Counted from the stretch's first letter, positions 25,790-35,547 are shown. The stretch: DNA of 64,000 bases from Siphonobacter sp047605205 (GCA_047605205.1 JASGGE010000001.1:1-64000); one strand, 5' to 3'. Notes: generated by a model not told the origin, from the sequence alone. Translations and numbers: made by a program.

Positions 25790-28168
25790 TTAAAGCGTTA
25801 GTTGCTGTTCTCCAGATGTTAAGGAATAGCTTTTTCCTTTCCAGACAAAAATGGTTTGTATTCCTTTTGGGATGATAAAATGGGCCTTTAGGCCACCCTT
25901 TGCGTTCACCTCATAGGCTACTGATAACGTACCGGCAGGGTGTGGGATACTGCCCGAAACCTTTTTGAGCTTACCCAATGCAGGAGCAATTTTTACTTTT
26001 CGAAAACCCGGGCCATCACTGTCTATACCCAGTACGATCCGAAAAAACTCAATGTTTGGACCGGCACTCCAGGCGTGGCAATCTGAACGGCTGGGCTCTG
26101 GTTGCTCGGCCCAGGTGGTTAATCCTAAGGCCATTTGTTCTTTCCAGATTTTTAATTGATCCAGAAATAAGTCACCCATTCCGGCTTTACTTAGGGCTTG
26201 GTGAACATAATACTTGAAATAAATAGTGGCTTGCGTTAGACTTTTATCATTTAAAACCCGCTGCATTACAGCCTGCTTTTGGTTGGTCAGATTAGCTAAA
26301 ACGGCTAAAGCATTAACGTGTTGCGAATAAGTATTATGGGCTTTGGTATCAGCAAAAAGACCTTTGGTCTGATCCCAGTAATGAGCGACAATAGCCTTTC
26401 GAAGGGGCACGCTAATGCTTTTGTAATGGCTGGCAATGGTAGGCTGCCCAAATTGTTCTTCCATGGAAGTGGCCCAGTCCAGCGTGAGTAAATAGAGAAT
26501 ATCCTGCATGGCTGAATTACCCTCTTTCTGGCGAGGTGGTTCACCATAATCAAAGCTACTGGCCCAGTCAACAAAAAACCAGTTAGGCACATAGGCCAGA
26601 CTATAATCCGGTTTGAGCCACTGTTCATACCAGGAAAGAATGTTTCGATGTGCAGGTAAGAGCGTCTTTAAGTAGGGTTCATCGCCGCGGTATAGCCAGT
26701 AATCGTAGCCCATGCCAATCCACAGAAGTGAAAAAGAGGAAATAAACTGGTGAAGATTAGATGGATATCGGCTCATGGTAATACCATCGGCTACCATCGA
26801 CTGTCGGCCTTGTTCCAGAGCATTTTTTACCAGCCGGGTATCGCCGGTATTGTATAGTGTGATGAGAGCCTGAATCCGGGTGTCGCCAAAATACTGGAGC
26901 TGCTCATAATACGGACAGTCCATATAGGTTTCGTTGGCACAGAGGCGGGCGGTTCGCCAGCCAATGTCCAGCATGCGTTCCAGCGAATCCTGGTCGGGGG
27001 CCGAGAAAGTTGTTTCCCGATGAAAAGGATAGCGTGAAGTGGTTCCGTAAAGGTCTTCCAGCACAAGCGGTTCGTCTGCTGTGGTGATGATCAGATTCAG
27101 ATAACGGTAGGTACGCCACCATAAGGAAGTAACGTTTCGCTGGATACCTCCATCCGCTAGAATACGGTCTTCATAGCCTACAAAAGTTTTTCCTGCCACT
27201 TCATTCCGATTCCCCTTGGCATTCGTCCTGGAGTCTTCATACAAAGCCTCGGCATACCCAATACGAACGTCGGCCCCTTTTCCCTTACTCAGCACTACTG
27301 ATAAATATCCGGTAGTTAACTGCTGATTGTCAAGGAGAAGCCGCACCTTACTGTGAGCAGGTATGGTAAGAGCCTGAGTTCCTTTTAGAAAAGAGTCCGT
27401 TACCTGAATACCTTCCTGGAGGCGAATCGTCTTCAGGCGTTCAGCCTGCATTTCCATTGGTGGAATGGGGCCAGGTACTAGCAATCGCCCCGGATAATCA
27501 CGCGAGCCTTTCATGGCTGCGGGTAAACCTGCTTTTGCTTTCAGCCAGGCCGTATCGTTGAAAGTTAGGTCGGTCCAGCCCCAGGGGTAGGCATTATTCT
27601 GCACACTTTCGCCGGGACCGGCTACGTAATAACCATATACGGGTTTGATCCAGGGCGTATAGGCTTCATCCTTCTGGCAAAGCCAGGAGGCATCCGTATT
27701 AACAAGTTGCTCGGCTGGTCCATTTCCCTGAAGAAGAAAGCCTGTGCTATTAAAACTGATTTGAGCCGCTGGTTTGTAGTCGGCGAAGTTCCAAACCACA
27801 GCTGCCAGAACATTCTGCCCTTTTTTGAGAAATGGAGCCAGATCAGCCGTTTCAAAATTCCAGTTATAAAGGTTACCCTTCGCCGGGCCGAGGCTGGCTA
27901 ACTGTCCATTCACAAAGAGCTTATAGCGATTGTCGCCTGAAACGTGAACGTAAAAATGGGTAGGCTGCTGATCTAGTGAAATGGTTTTTCGAAAGTGATA
28001 AACGCCAAAGACATTGTCCGGTTCACCGGGAACAGAGATCCAGTGGGCGGGCCAGCGTTTCTGAAATAAGTCAGGATTGATATGTTCCTGCTGATACCCG
28101 GTTAACTGAATTTGTGAAAAAGCGGATAGACTGCCAAGAAGAAAAAAAAACAGGTAAAGAGATTTCAT
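25790..28168 (-). CDS. GH78-type alpha-L-rhamnosidase-like glycoside hydrolase
   Basis: 792 residues with a Sec signal peptide (MKSLYLFFFLLGSLSAFSQ). The N-terminal half contains beta-sandwich domains with the FRKTISLDQQPTHFYVHVSG-DNRYKLFVNGQ ligand-binding fold (rhamnosidase N-domain type). The catalytic (alpha/alpha)6 barrel, about 390-700, carries TYMDCPYYEQLQYFGDTRIQ, the acidic GH78 active-site segment, plus WIGMGYDYWLYRG, WFFVDW and a SDCHAWSAGP loop. The end is a GH78 C-terminal beta domain. It should release rhamnose or a related deoxysugar from plant or bacterial polysaccharide in the periplasm or at the surface. No rhamnose catabolic gene is nearby. Confidence 0.88.
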   Translation of the reverse strand: MKSLYLFFFLLGSLSAFSQIQLTGYQQEHINPDLFQKRWPAHWISVPGEPDNVFGVYHFRKTISLDQQPTHFYVHVSGDNRYKLFVNGQLASLGPAKGNLYNWNFETADLAPFLKKGQNVLAAVVWNFADYKPAAQISFNSTGFLLQGNGPAEQLVNTDASWLCQKDEAYTPWIKPVYGYYVAGPGESVQNNAYPWGWTDLTFNDTAWLKAKAGLPAAMKGSRDYPGRLLVPGPIPPMEMQAERLKTIRLQEGIQVTDSFLKGTQALTIPAHSKVRLLLDNQQLTTGYLSVVLSKGKGADVRIGYAEALYEDSRTNAKGNRNEVAGKTFVGYEDRILADGGIQRNVTSLWWRTYRYLNLIITTADEPLVLEDLYGTTSRYPFHRETTFSAPDQDSLERMLDIGWRTARLCANETYMDCPYYEQLQYFGDTRIQALITLYNTGDTRLVKNALEQGRQSMVADGITMSRYPSNLHQFISSFSLLWIGMGYDYWLYRGDEPYLKTLLPAHRNILSWYEQWLKPDYSLAYVPNWFFVDWASSFDYGEPPRQKEGNSAMQDILYLLTLDWATSMEEQFGQPTIASHYKSISVPLRKAIVAHYWDQTKGLFADTKAHNTYSQHVNALAVLANLTNQKQAVMQRVLNDKSLTQATIYFKYYVHQALSKAGMGDLFLDQLKIWKEQMALGLTTWAEQPEPSRSDCHAWSAGPNIEFFRIVLGIDSDGPGFRKVKIAPALGKLKKVSGSIPHPAGTLSVAYEVNAKGGLKAHFIIPKGIQTIFVWKGKSYSLTSGEQQLTL

Positions 28169-28296
28169 GTAGTAGAGGTATATATTTCATGTGAAAGTAG
28201 TAAAGCCAACGAATCTTTAAAATAGAACCAGGATTTAACCTGCATATGGGCATTATTCCCAATGCCCGCCTTGACTAAAAAGAGGTAGTAAATAAA

Positions 28297-28330
28297 AGCA
28301 TTACCAAAGGTCCAGACCTTTGGTAATGCT
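28297..28330 (-). terminator. Terminator of the S9 peptidase gene
   Basis: Perfect 16-bp arms AGCATTACCAAAGGTC and complement with a 2-base loop, 111 bp beyond the stop codon of the leftward peptidase gene and 129 bp before the GH78 start, so the two are probably separate transcripts. Confidence 0.75.
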
Positions 28331-28441
28331 TACGGATACGGAGCTGTTAACGTGGCACGAGGGAAATTAAGGTTGTTATAGAATGAAGTTGTCAAAAACC
28401 TATTTTGGAAAAACGTTAAATGCCACTTTACAACGGTAGCC

Positions 28442-30754
28442 TTAACGATCACTATTACGAGGGTCGGTCGTGTTTTTAATGAGGTATTCTTTAGGTGGTT
28501 CGACACCTTGCAAATGCTTTACGAAGTAATCCCAACGACGACGCATCATGTAGTTGGAGTAGGCTCCGAAGCCGTGCCGGCTATTCGGGAAAATGACCAG
28601 ATCATAGTCCTTATTGGCCTTTTCTAACGCTTCAATCACTAACAGGGTATTGTAAGGAGGCACGTTATCGTCCATCATACCGTGAGCCAGCATCAGTTTT
28701 CCTTTTAGGTTTTTAGCATGGACTTGATTGGCCTGATCTTCATAGTTTGAGATGCCCGCGGCATTTCTGGTTTCCAGACCAATATACCGCTCGCCCCAGT
28801 CGTCTTCGTAATTGCGATTTTCGTGATTACCCGATTCTGAAATACCAACCTTAAAGAAATCGGGGAAGGTGAACATGGCACATGCCGTGGCAAAGCCTCC
28901 GCCAGAGTGCCCCCAAATGCCAACGCGACGAATATCCATATACGGATATTTTTCAGCGAGCTGCTTAATTCCTGCAATCTGGTCGGGGAGCGTGTTTTCG
29001 GCCATATGACCATAACTCATGTCATGGTAAGCCTTCGAGCGGAGTGGGTTGCTTGTACCTTCAATCTCAACTACAATAAAGCCTAATTCAGCCAGTGCCT
29101 GATTATCCCGCCGGGAGGCTACAAAGGAGAAGTTACGAACGCTTCCACCCTGAGGCCCCGGGTATATATAGTCAATGACAGGATATTTTTTAGTTGGGTC
29201 GAGGTTGGTTGGCGTATATAGAAGTCCATAAACAGCTGTTTTGCCGTCATTTGCTTTTACACTGAACGGCATTGGCGGTTTCCAGCCCTGGGCTTTCAGG
29301 CGACTTACATCCGTTTTTTCCAGAGTCATAATCGGTTTTCCTGACAGATTACGAAGCACAGTAACGGGTGGAACATCGGGTTCTGAATAGGTATCAATGA
29401 AATAGTTCCCGGTGTCTGAAAACGTAATGCTATGTTTACCTTTTTCGGGAGTAAGCAGCAGTAGATTTCTGCCGTCGAAATCAACTTTATAAAAATAGCT
29501 GTAATAAGGATTACCTGGTTCTTTGGCATTGGCCATGAAGTATATAACCCGATTTTTTTCATCAACTTTCAAAACTTCCAGCACAACCCAGTCGCCTTGC
29601 GTGATGGGGTTCTTCAGCTTCCCCGTGATCGCGTCGTAGAGGTATAAGTGCCCCCAATTACTTCGTTCCGAATACCAGATAATTTCATTCGACTGGGGTA
29701 AGTATCGCCAGCAGATGCCTTCCTGACCAGATTCAAATTGAGTCGGAACAGCTTCGTTAAATACTTCCCGAACAACACCTGTACTGGTGTCCGCAATACG
29801 GACTTTTTCTACTTTGTGATCTCTGGAAGTAGATACAAATGCGAGTTGTTTTGCATCTGAACTCCATTGGGCATCACTTAATGAACCCATCTGGCTAATA
29901 TCGTCACCTAAAGTAGAGCGGTGGGCATCGGGGGGTATCTGAAGGCGAATAACCTTAGCCTGGTCAACATCAATAATGACACGGTGAATCATGGCAATAA
30001 CACTATCACCTGGTAAAGGATATTTCCAGGCTTCCAGCGTCGGATGACCAACATTAGTCGTAACCAGATACATATCACCCACCTTGCGTTCGTCCTGCTG
30101 GAAAGTGGCAATTTTTTTCGAGTCAGGCGACCACAGTAAAATTGGGCGTTCGGAGTGTTTCCAGCCTGCATTGTCTGTAGCATAGCCAAAATCCGGTATG
30201 CCGTCTGTGGTGAGTTGTTTCAGCTGATTACTGGTTATATCCCGAATCCAAAGGTTATGATCTTTAATGAAGGCGGCTTTTTTGCCATCTGGCGACAGGC
30301 TTTCACTGCGTCGTTGACCGGATCGCTGGGTTGCCGCATCGGCTTTGAGTTGATAGGTTTTTAAGTCGCATATCCAGGTTTTCCCATTGGCTGTAAAGCG
30401 AATAGCCGTTTCATCGGGTTCAAAGGAAAAATCCTGAAAAGGCAGCATCGATGCCGTAATGGTTTTACTGGTAGCCGCGGAAAGAGCCTGAGCTACTTTT
30501 TGCTGATCGAAAGCGGCGGTACGTGTGCCTTTTGCAGCATTAATCAAAATAAATTCGCTTCCCTGAGGCGTTAACGTGCGGTACCAGAATCGGTTGCCAG
30601 ATAGCCAGGTGGGTTTGCCGGGTATGTTATCGATGTATTGCTGAGTATTGAAAGCTAAAAACTGGGCGGCTCGGTCATACTCTGCGGTAGTTTTAGCCTG
30701 TTGAGCCCAAACGGAACCTGTTGCCAATACAGAAAGAAGAAGTGTACGTTTCAT
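28442..30754 (-). CDS. Dipeptidyl-peptidase IV-like S9 peptidase
   Basis: 770 residues from the ATG at 30754 (MKRTLLLSVLATGSVWAQQ signal peptide); the 17 codons upstream in frame are unlike a signal and are left out. The N-terminal eight-bladed propeller (DPP IV N-terminal domain) has WSPDSKKIATFQQDERKVG and WRYLPQSNEIIWYSERSNWG. The alpha/beta hydrolase domain has VDYIYPGPQGG-like PVIDYIYPGPQGGSV, the nucleophile elbow GIWGHSGGGFATA (catalytic Ser), LAHGMMDDNVPP (Asp) and FPNSRHGFG (His). It removes dipeptides, preferably X-Pro, from peptide N-termini in the periplasm. It diverges from a Nudix-related regulator with 193 bp between. Confidence 0.92.
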   Translation of the reverse strand: MKRTLLLSVLATGSVWAQQAKTTAEYDRAAQFLAFNTQQYIDNIPGKPTWLSGNRFWYRTLTPQGSEFILINAAKGTRTAAFDQQKVAQALSAATSKTITASMLPFQDFSFEPDETAIRFTANGKTWICDLKTYQLKADAATQRSGQRRSESLSPDGKKAAFIKDHNLWIRDITSNQLKQLTTDGIPDFGYATDNAGWKHSERPILLWSPDSKKIATFQQDERKVGDMYLVTTNVGHPTLEAWKYPLPGDSVIAMIHRVIIDVDQAKVIRLQIPPDAHRSTLGDDISQMGSLSDAQWSSDAKQLAFVSTSRDHKVEKVRIADTSTGVVREVFNEAVPTQFESGQEGICWRYLPQSNEIIWYSERSNWGHLYLYDAITGKLKNPITQGDWVVLEVLKVDEKNRVIYFMANAKEPGNPYYSYFYKVDFDGRNLLLLTPEKGKHSITFSDTGNYFIDTYSEPDVPPVTVLRNLSGKPIMTLEKTDVSRLKAQGWKPPMPFSVKANDGKTAVYGLLYTPTNLDPTKKYPVIDYIYPGPQGGSVRNFSFVASRRDNQALAELGFIVVEIEGTSNPLRSKAYHDMSYGHMAENTLPDQIAGIKQLAEKYPYMDIRRVGIWGHSGGGFATACAMFTFPDFFKVGISESGNHENRNYEDDWGERYIGLETRNAAGISNYEDQANQVHAKNLKGKLMLAHGMMDDNVPPYNTLLVIEALEKANKDYDLVIFPNSRHGFGAYSNYMMRRRWDYFVKHLQGVEPPKEYLIKNTTDPRNSDR

Positions 30755-30947
30755 ATCAAGGTAAAAAGGAAAGTCACCAGAAATGCCAAAATACACTTTT
30801 TTCATAATGTTTCGCCCCGAAAAAACAATACAGGGCTCAAGATGTTAAAAGTTACCGTTATCCGAACAGAGCTGTTTCTACCACTTTTTTGTATCGATAT
30901 TCCAGGACGAAACAGTTTTTGTATTTTTACAGTTTCGGCTAAACCCC

Positions 30948-31649
30948 ATGATTGAACAATACCAGCAGCAAGATTCCTGTTTAGTAGCCTTAGACTCCAT
31001 TATTTTAGGGTTTGATGGCGAAAGCATTCGAATTCTGTTGGTAAATAGAGGGCTGGAGGAAAAAACCTGGTCCCTGATGGGAGGCTGGTTGCAACCACAG
31101 GAGAGTCTGGAACAAGCCGCCAGCCGTATTTTATTTGAACTGACAAGTCTGACGAATGTATACCTGGAGCAGTTGCATGCTTTTGGTGATCCGGGGCGTG
31201 ATCCGGTTCGGCGGACCATTTCTGTTGCCTATTTTGCTCTGGTAAAAGTGGATGATTATGAGGCAGATTTGAAAGGAACGTATCGGGCAAAATGGTTTCC
31301 CCTGTATGAGTTGCCGTCTTTACTCTTTGATCACGAAGACATGGTACAGCTGGCCATCAGGCGATTACGATATAAGGCTTCTCAACATCCCATTGGTTTC
31401 GAACTTTTACCCGAAAAATTCACAATTCCTCAGCTAAAAAAACTCTACGACTCCATTTATAATACCGAGCTTGATAAGCGGAATTTCAGCCGCAAAATTC
31501 TTTCTACGGGCCTACTGATTAAGTTACCCGAGAAGCAAAAGGGCTTTTCGAAGCGGGGAGCTTTTTTTTATGAAGTGAATGTGTCTAAATATCAGCAGCT
31601 TACAGATTCATTTTTAAATGTTATTCCGAATGCTGATACCTTGTTTTAA
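30948..31649 (+). CDS. Nudix-related transcriptional regulator (NrtR/AraR-like), copy 1
   Basis: 233 residues. Residues 10-135 form a Nudix fold (LVALDSIILGFDGESIRILLVNRG, GGWLQPQESLEQAASRI), but the Nudix box is broken: in the G-x5-E-x7-R-E-U-x-E-E-x-G-U pattern the Glu after Arg is Ile and the second Glu of the EE pair is Leu, so hydrolysis is unlikely. Residues about 150-225 form a winged helix (LPEKFTIPQLKKLYDSIYN, LDKRNFSRKILSTGLLIKL). This matches Bacteroidota NrtR-like regulators, some of which, such as AraR of Bacteroides, respond to pentoses. A TGTATTTTTACA inverted element lies 25 bp upstream of the ATG. It is a paralogue of the gene at 41200. Confidence 0.88.
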   Translation: MIEQYQQQDSCLVALDSIILGFDGESIRILLVNRGLEEKTWSLMGGWLQPQESLEQAASRILFELTSLTNVYLEQLHAFGDPGRDPVRRTISVAYFALVKVDDYEADLKGTYRAKWFPLYELPSLLFDHEDMVQLAIRRLRYKASQHPIGFELLPEKFTIPQLKKLYDSIYNTELDKRNFSRKILSTGLLIKLPEKQKGFSKRGAFFYEVNVSKYQQLTDSFLNVIPNADTLF

Positions 31650-31744
31650 GTTCACAGATATTGCGAAATATAAAAAAGGGGATTACAATCGGGGCATACT
31701 TTTGCAGAAAGAGTGCCTTTGGGTTAATCGGTAGCCTGGGTTTT

Positions 31745-32590
31745 CTAATTCTGGTTACTTTGGCTCAAAAAAGAGGATAAACTATCCTGAAAGGACGGAT
31801 ATCGTTCTGTACGGGTAACAGGCTGAGCCTCAATAGTAAAAACGGGGGTTTCATTGTGGCGGGAAGCTACTATGATTCGGGTCTGCTGGCTGTGGGGCAG
31901 AAAGGCAGACAAGGCTCGGTCGGGGGTGTTGTTTTCCTGAGACAGGTGAGACAATAACACATGACTCATAAATGCCGGGCGGTGCTGACGAAATAATTCA
32001 GCGGCCTGCCGATTGGATAAATGACCATACCCACCCCGTATTCGCTGCTTGAGAAAGGCAGGATAACGGCCTCGATCCAGCATATCGTCATCATAATTGG
32101 CTTCCAGGAAAATCGCATGGCATTGCTTAAAATGTGTAATAACGTGTTCACACACTCGGCCAATATCGGTAAAGACGCCTACGGTTAGTTGCTGGTGCTG
32201 AACAATAAAACTTTTAGGGTCAGCCGCATCATGAAATTTAGGAAAAGCCGTTATGCACAACTCGCCAACCCAGATGGGCTGGTATCCATACAAAGGGCGG
32301 GTATCCAGCGAATTTATTGGTAACCGGCATCCCCGGAGCGTACGGTCACTCAGGTAAACAGGAAGTCGGTAATTGGTGGCTAGCTGTGTTAAGCCACTGA
32401 TATGATCAGTATGTTCGTGAGAGATAAAGATAGCCTTTACGCGTTGCATGGACAGACCAAGCCGATGCATGCGTTTTTCAGTTTCACGGCATGACAAACC
32501 AGCATCTACTAAAATAGCTTCCTGCTCGTTTCCAATGTAATAGCAGTTGCCGTTACTGCCAGAGTTCAGGGAGGTAATCGAAAGGGCCAT
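31745..32590 (-). CDS. MBL-fold metallohydrolase, YycJ/WalJ-like
   Basis: 281 residues from the ATG at 32590 (MALSITSLNSGSNGNCYYIG, the exact family opening); a TTG two codons upstream is disregarded. The metallo-beta-lactamase motif is HEHTDH (the H-x-H-x-D-H set), followed by VGVFTDIGRVC, IFLEANYDDDMLDRGRYP and VLLSHLSQENNTP supplying further metal ligands. The YycJ/WalJ group is widespread and linked in Firmicutes to DNA repair or cell-wall control; its substrate is uncertain, possibly a nuclease. Cytoplasmic, no signal peptide. It converges with the Nudix regulator; no operon partner. Confidence 0.9.
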   Translation of the reverse strand: MALSITSLNSGSNGNCYYIGNEQEAILVDAGLSCRETEKRMHRLGLSMQRVKAIFISHEHTDHISGLTQLATNYRLPVYLSDRTLRGCRLPINSLDTRPLYGYQPIWVGELCITAFPKFHDAADPKSFIVQHQQLTVGVFTDIGRVCEHVITHFKQCHAIFLEANYDDDMLDRGRYPAFLKQRIRGGYGHLSNRQAAELFRQHRPAFMSHVLLSHLSQENNTPDRALSAFLPHSQQTRIIVASRHNETPVFTIEAQPVTRTERYPSFQDSLSSFLSQSNQN

Positions 32591-33181
32591 GAACAAAGTA
32601 ATCCAATTACGTTGCCAGAATAAAGAAAAGGATAGCTTTAATTTTTAGATCGCCTTAATACCCGTATTCTGCCCATATTTTTGAAAATGTGAAATGCTCT
32701 GTTTCCCTAACGCTGAAAAAGTACTTTACCACCCGAATTTACCCCAGCCCAACACCACATTTGGGGAAAGTTGTATTCACACATTCTATCACTAACTCAC
32801 AATTTGTAAAAAACGCCTGCACGCGTTTACTTTTTTAAACAAAAATATAAAGCATTCTAAATCAGTATACTAAGCTGAGATTGTACCTGATTTGGTATAA
32901 TTTGTAGATGAACTTGATTAGAAAGAAGAATCTTTGCAATCTTCCGGCTAATGCCTTTTTGGTTCCAAATTAAGTGTTTACATTAGTTCTAGTATTTGGC
33001 AATCTGTGCCATTTTGTGAGTCTGAAAAGGCTTTAATGACTGAACAACCCTCAGTCCGATCTACTAATTATTCGAAGCTTATCTGAGTCAGTGAACGGGG
33101 TTGCTTTGGAGCAATTAATGTAGGTCTTTTATTGTAATGGAGGGAGGAAATGTTGTGAATGGGAATCTAAATATTTGACGC
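32591..33181. other. Gene-free interval
   Basis: About 590 bp of AT-rich DNA between divergent genes. No open frame, repeat or hairpin that I can support. TACTTTG lies a few bases before the MBL gene on the minus strand and may be its -7 element. Confidence 0.35.
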
Positions 33182-33418
33182 ATGAACATAGTGAATGAAC
33201 CTATGCTAAGCGGTATGTTAGAACGCTTAAGCAGTATATATAGAGCTTCGTTAACCCAATTGGGGAGTGAAGACGAAACAAGCACTGAGTTTATTTTTGA
33301 TTATCGTTTGAAAATTCAAACCATTGAAGGAGTTTGGAAAACACTCCATGCAGGGGATGAGGTAAACCCGATTGTATATCAGGAAATTGTAGAAGATTAT
33401 CAGACTTTTTTCCCATAA
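33182..33418 (+). CDS. Small acidic protein of unknown function
   Basis: 78 residues from an ATG at 33182, no signal peptide, mainly helical and acidic (LSGMLERLSSIYRASLTQLG, then EIVEDYQTFFP at the end). I recognise no family. It is called because the start, codon use and clean stop look genuine and a stable hairpin follows 85 bp later (33503-33537, 13-bp arms CTTACCAGCGAGG / CCTCGCTGGTAAG). It could be a small regulator or simply a chance frame. Confidence 0.45.
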   Translation: MNIVNEPMLSGMLERLSSIYRASLTQLGSEDETSTEFIFDYRLKIQTIEGVWKTLHAGDEVNPIVYQEIVEDYQTFFP

Positions 33419-33451
33419 ATAGCCTGCATGGCGAAGGTATGTAACGTCTAT

Positions 33452-33537
33452 CCGGAATTTCAATTCCGGGTTAGGGTGGGGCATGTCTCTACGGGGAAAT
33501 TCCTTACCAGCGAGGAACCAGGTCCCTCGCTGGTAAG
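33452..33537. terminator. Two hairpins between convergent genes
   Basis: CCGGAATT-TC-AATTCCGG at 33452-33469 and a stronger hairpin at 33503-33537 with 13-bp arms and a 9-base loop. Neither has a long T-run. Their place between a rightward and a leftward gene suggests transcript ends. Confidence 0.45.
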
Positions 33538-33621
33538 CGATGAAACGGGTTTAAATAGTAGGTAAACTCGTAATGAAATCCATTCCATCTAAACCATCAA
33601 ACTTTAAATAAGTTTTAAGGA

Positions 33622-34317
33622 TTATTGTTTCAAAAAGGCTAATACCTGAGCAAAATCCACCCAGGTTTTCAGCTTCAGATTAGTTGATTTCAGGTATTCA
33701 TCAATTATTTCCTGTTGCTGTGGGAAAAGTCCCAGCAATTCTTTTTTAGTAATGGCAATAAAATGCATCGTTCCATCAGAAAGCTTGGTTGCGGCGGTCT
33801 GGCCAGCTTGCCAGGCATAATATTCTTCGTAATTACGAATGGTCTTTTTGCCATAGTTACTGCTCATCGCATCATTATTTGTTTTCGTGCTTGAAAGCAG
33901 GCGACGAAGTAGTTTTGTCTTGGAGCCATCATACAAAACCTGATAAAAATCAGAAGACGTATTTTTATTGATTGCCGGATACCCATTTTGAAAGGACATG
34001 GTATCGGGGGCTAAAATAAAAAACTCCGTAATAGGGATCATAGGTTTTACCAGTTTCCCATTTTGTAGATATTCTACTTCTCCCGAATAGGTGTTATACC
34101 GCAGCTCGGCCGGGACTATTTTGTTCTGACTCACCAACCAGCCCTTTTTAGGGGTTTCGCTGGGTACGTAGGGGGAGCCATCTACTCCACTATAGCTTTT
34201 AAAGGTTCCCGATGCAATTCGAACGGTCTGATCATTACTGAACTCAGCATTGCTTATCTGAGCATAAAGCGAAAAAGGGAGAAAAAAAATAACGAGGCAC
34301 TTAAGAAACTGGCTCAT
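33622..34317 (-). CDS. Secreted protein of unknown function
   Basis: 231 residues from the ATG at 34317 (MSQFLKCLVIFFLPFSLYAQ, Sec signal peptide); a GTG at 34341 is upstream in frame but gives no signal. The mature protein is mixed alpha/beta, with YNTYSGEVEYLQNGKLVKPM, ITEFFILAPDTMSFQNGYPA, FYQVLYDGSKTKLLRRLLS and a helical C-terminus ending KLKTWVDFAQVLAFLKQ. The pattern of an edge-strand domain (KFLLRR) followed by a helical tail recurs in Bacteroidota periplasmic proteins without a named family. Function unknown. Monocistronic. Confidence 0.7.
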   Translation of the reverse strand: MSQFLKCLVIFFLPFSLYAQISNAEFSNDQTVRIASGTFKSYSGVDGSPYVPSETPKKGWLVSQNKIVPAELRYNTYSGEVEYLQNGKLVKPMIPITEFFILAPDTMSFQNGYPAINKNTSSDFYQVLYDGSKTKLLRRLLSSTKTNNDAMSSNYGKKTIRNYEEYYAWQAGQTAATKLSDGTMHFIAITKKELLGLFPQQQEIIDEYLKSTNLKLKTWVDFAQVLAFLKQ

Positions 34318-34699
34318 GGAATGAAAGAGATTAATCACCACCGAAGATAATCACGATCCGAAATTTTCAATAGCTGGGAATGATTTTTTATTGAAAATCA
34401 GTAACTCACGCGTTAGTTGGTAAACCCACGAACAAACTTTGTTGGGTAGCCTTCGAACGATGGTTTTATACACTTGGAGCAAATCTCGACGAGTTCTCAA
34501 GGCAATGACTGTGTGGTTTCATATTGACGGTTTACTAATAGCTTAGCAAACATATCTTTGATAAGTATGGTTGCGATAAAGTAAAGGCTGAGGGTATCCT
34601 GGAATCATTGCGTATATAAATGTGCGTTACATATTAAGTTTTGGAAGAAGAAGCTGTAAATGAGAGAATATCCTGTAAATAGGATTATTGGATATGATA
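34318..34699. other. Gene-free interval
   Basis: About 380 bp, promoter region of the leftward secreted protein plus DNA with no recognisable content. Confidence 0.3.
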
Positions 34700-34910
34700 T
34701 TAGGTAGTTAAGAGGCATTCTCGCGAAAGAAAACCTTCGCTACGCCATAATTCTACACCTTGCTGAATAAGAATAAAAGTAGGGAAACGGGTTACCCCAA
34801 AACTATTCACTACTTCCGAATGGGAAGCAGCATCAATTTTTAAAATCTGACCGGATTGATCTACCTCCTTTAAGAGGTCATGAAGATCATTTTTCTCCAG
34901 GTAGAAATAC
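34700..34910 (-). pseudogene. Thioredoxin-like remnant lacking the CxxC half
   Basis: The minus-strand frame encodes LKIDAASHSEVVNSFGVTRF, then PTFILIQQGVELWRSEGFLS, the second half of a thioredoxin fold with the cis-Pro (RFP-T-F) and the Gly before the last strand. The first half with the WCGPC redox site is missing, and the frame continues upstream only into unrelated DNA with a GTG start at 34960. It cannot be an oxidoreductase. Confidence 0.6.
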
Positions 34911-34911
34911 C

Positions 34912-35008
34912 GATCTGGAACAACAAGGAATTGACCGTACACATGCCCTGATGACCACACTCGCTCAGCTGGAACAGTCGAAAGATGAATTGGCTAAGCT
35001 CTGACTAC
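34912..35008 (+). pseudogene. C-terminal end of an unidentified helical protein
   Basis: On the plus strand, directly beside the thioredoxin-like remnant, the frame reads DLEQQGIDRTHALMTTLAQL, then EQSKDELAKL and a stop. The amphipathic, Leu/Gln-rich pattern is coding-like and recalls the C-terminal helices of small HTH regulators, but I cannot name it. No start is visible. Confidence 0.35.
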
Positions 35009-35253
35009 GGAATAGCTTAAATCACACTTTGTTTCAATGGCATCGTTCATTGAAACTACTGATCAGGAAAAATATCATTGGCATATAACCCGGATTCGAT
35101 CTACGGTTAATCATCTTTTATAATTTTAATGAATTGAAAAAACATAAGTAATTTTTCGAGTTAAGTACTGAAAATATAATTTTTCATGCTTTACTTGCAA
35201 GTAGATGCCTTTCTGGTTTAGTTTTATTTTTCAACCATTAACTTATAACTTAA

Positions 35254-35547
35254 ATGATTATGATTGCATCATCAGTTATTCTCAGTACTTTTCTAACGAT
35301 GTTTCCTACATTTTCCTTACGGAATAATGAATCTACTAAAATCAATTTAGGGAACAAAATTGAATTAAACGAAAAATCAGCGGAAAGCTGCTGCTCGGTT
35401 GCAGTGCTCAGTATTGATTGCCCCGATGGAGGTTCGATTACTTATATCTCTCAGGCATGTGCACAAGGATCAACTGTAGCCGAAGCGTGTGCACATGCTG
35501 GTGATACCGCCTGGAATAATATAACATATGAGTCAATTTGTCCATAA
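35254..35547 (+). CDS. Exported six-cysteine small peptide
   Basis: 97 residues from an ATG at 35254. The first 20 residues (MIMIASSVILSTFLTMFPTF) form a hydrophobic signal-like segment, a hydrophilic linker (about 22-44) follows, then a compact Cys-rich C-terminal half with Cys at 46, 47, 56, 69, 79 and 96. I recognise no exact family. The plan resembles the NVEALA-type short peptides of Bacteroidota, which also join a leader to a Cys-rich end. It is the first gene of a tight operon: 68 bp to a GLPGLI-family protein, then 18 bp to a TonB-receptor-like barrel. It could be a secreted structural peptide, a bacteriocin-like product or the substrate of the two downstream proteins; none is shown by sequence alone. 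Confidence 0.65.
   Translation: MIMIASSVILSTFLTMFPTFSLRNNESTKINLGNKIELNEKSAESCCSVAVLSIDCPDGGSITYISQACAQGSTVAEACAHAGDTAWNNITYESICP

Noticed and set aside
30905..30934. CGAAAC...GTTTCG and TGTATTTTTACA as one compound operator of Nudix copy 1
   Set aside because: The two inverted repeats have different axes and the match to the copy 2 palindrome is weak; only the short element is mentioned.
34700..34960. Functional thioredoxin-like protein
   Set aside because: The CxxC half of the fold is absent and the start would be a lone GTG inside unrelated DNA.
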